From CAYMDP01 sp964389375 (GTDB lineage: Bacteria; Bdellovibrionota; Bdellovibrionia; Bdellovibrionales; UBA1609), in the NCBI GenBank assembly GCA_964389375.1, contig CAYMDP010000013.1, forward strand, positions 1 through 58,703: 58,703 nt of DNA. The letters are read 5' to 3'. The notes beneath the pieces are model-generated. The model made no database searches. It had not been told where the DNA came from and saw only the letters and a list, made by a program, of their open reading frames with translations. The position numbers and the translations under genes were made by a program. Shown here one piece after another: positions 58,642-58,703 of the stretch; position 1 is the first letter of the stretch; every line of letters begins with the position of its first letter.

Positions 58642-58703
58642 TTATTTCGCTTTTTTCTTGAAGAGGCCGCTGACGATTTGGCTGATGTCACCGGTAAAAA
58701 TGC
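58642..58703 (-). CDS. 3' end of an unidentified minus-strand gene (partial)
   Basis: Read from the right edge the frame gives IFTGDISQIVSGLFKKKAK and then TAA (complement of 58642-58644). The start lies outside the window. The position after a bidirectional hairpin supports a genuine convergent gene, but 19 residues are too few to name a family. Confidence 0.55.
   Translation of the reverse strand, partial: IFTGDISQIVSGLFKKKAK

Noticed and set aside
1..58703. CRISPR array, rRNA, tRNA, integrase or insertion-sequence transposase
   Set aside because: No regularly spaced repeats, no clover-leaf candidates, and no transposase or recombinase motif in any frame examined.

Overview
The window looks like a chromosomal stretch of a Gram-negative member of the Bdellovibrionota (Bdellovibrio-like). 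Lipoprotein signals such as FQNC, a REC-GGDEF protein, an ADP-heptose epimerase, a 586-residue phenylalanine-hydroxylase-type protein, and a speA / deoxyhypusine-synthase-like / agmatinase polyamine set fit that lineage. This placement is inferred from gene content, not from a marker gene. A 100-N scaffold gap lies at 34659-34758.

Layout. (1) 1-6220: an AT-rich accessory block. It opens with the 3' end of an RHS protein and continues with a one-strand train of small, mostly membrane-spanning hypothetical genes, separated by short remnants that end like RHS C-terminal tips. I read this as a decayed polymorphic-toxin / orphan-immunity array. (2) 6.3-12.6 kb: an M16-like membrane peptidase, a BrnT/BrnA toxin-antitoxin pair, a secreted protein with a full metzincin zinc motif, an O-methyltransferase and a phosphoglycolate-phosphatase-type HAD protein. 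(3) 12.7-18.05 kb: an oligopeptide ABC importer operon (binding lipoprotein, two permeases, fused double ATPase). (4) 18.3-24.8 kb: ferredoxin, SDR, thioredoxin reductase, stand-alone receiver, HiPIP, a lipoprotein and trmB. (5) 24.9-35.8 kb: gamma-glutamyltransferase, CDF transporter, REC-GGDEF, leuS, speA, a CPA2 antiporter, then the gap and a deoxyhypusine-synthase-like enzyme. (6) 35.9-43.9 kb: secreted and lipoprotein genes and a second peptide importer (yejA-B-E type) without its own ATPase. (7) 43.9-51.5 kb: agmatinase-family enzyme, YkgJ-like and YchJ-like metal-motif proteins, GrpB family, a DksA-like protein with a degraded zinc finger, a methyltransferase-like protein, an SH3 protein, FxsA, ExoIII and peroxiredoxin. 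(8) 51.6-58.4 kb: an ATP-grasp-like protein, a divergent SelO-like protein, hldD, the aromatic amino acid hydroxylase and a TrmJ/SpoU methyltransferase.

The least explained signal is a set of very long, near-perfect hairpin elements placed within about 20 nt of stop codons. Two copies (18065-18187 and 49430-49574) share an invariant asymmetric internal loop and a covarying six-base helix, while their 28-33 bp outer arms are unrelated in sequence. Two others (24001-24099 and 26591-26687) share their outer 23 bp, differ inside, and supply the stop codon of the minus-strand gene they abut. A fifth (58444-58628) has 53-bp perfect arms around a GC-rich core. They probably act as bidirectional terminators, but their architecture suggests structured, possibly mobile, elements. 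I found no tRNA, rRNA or CRISPR array.
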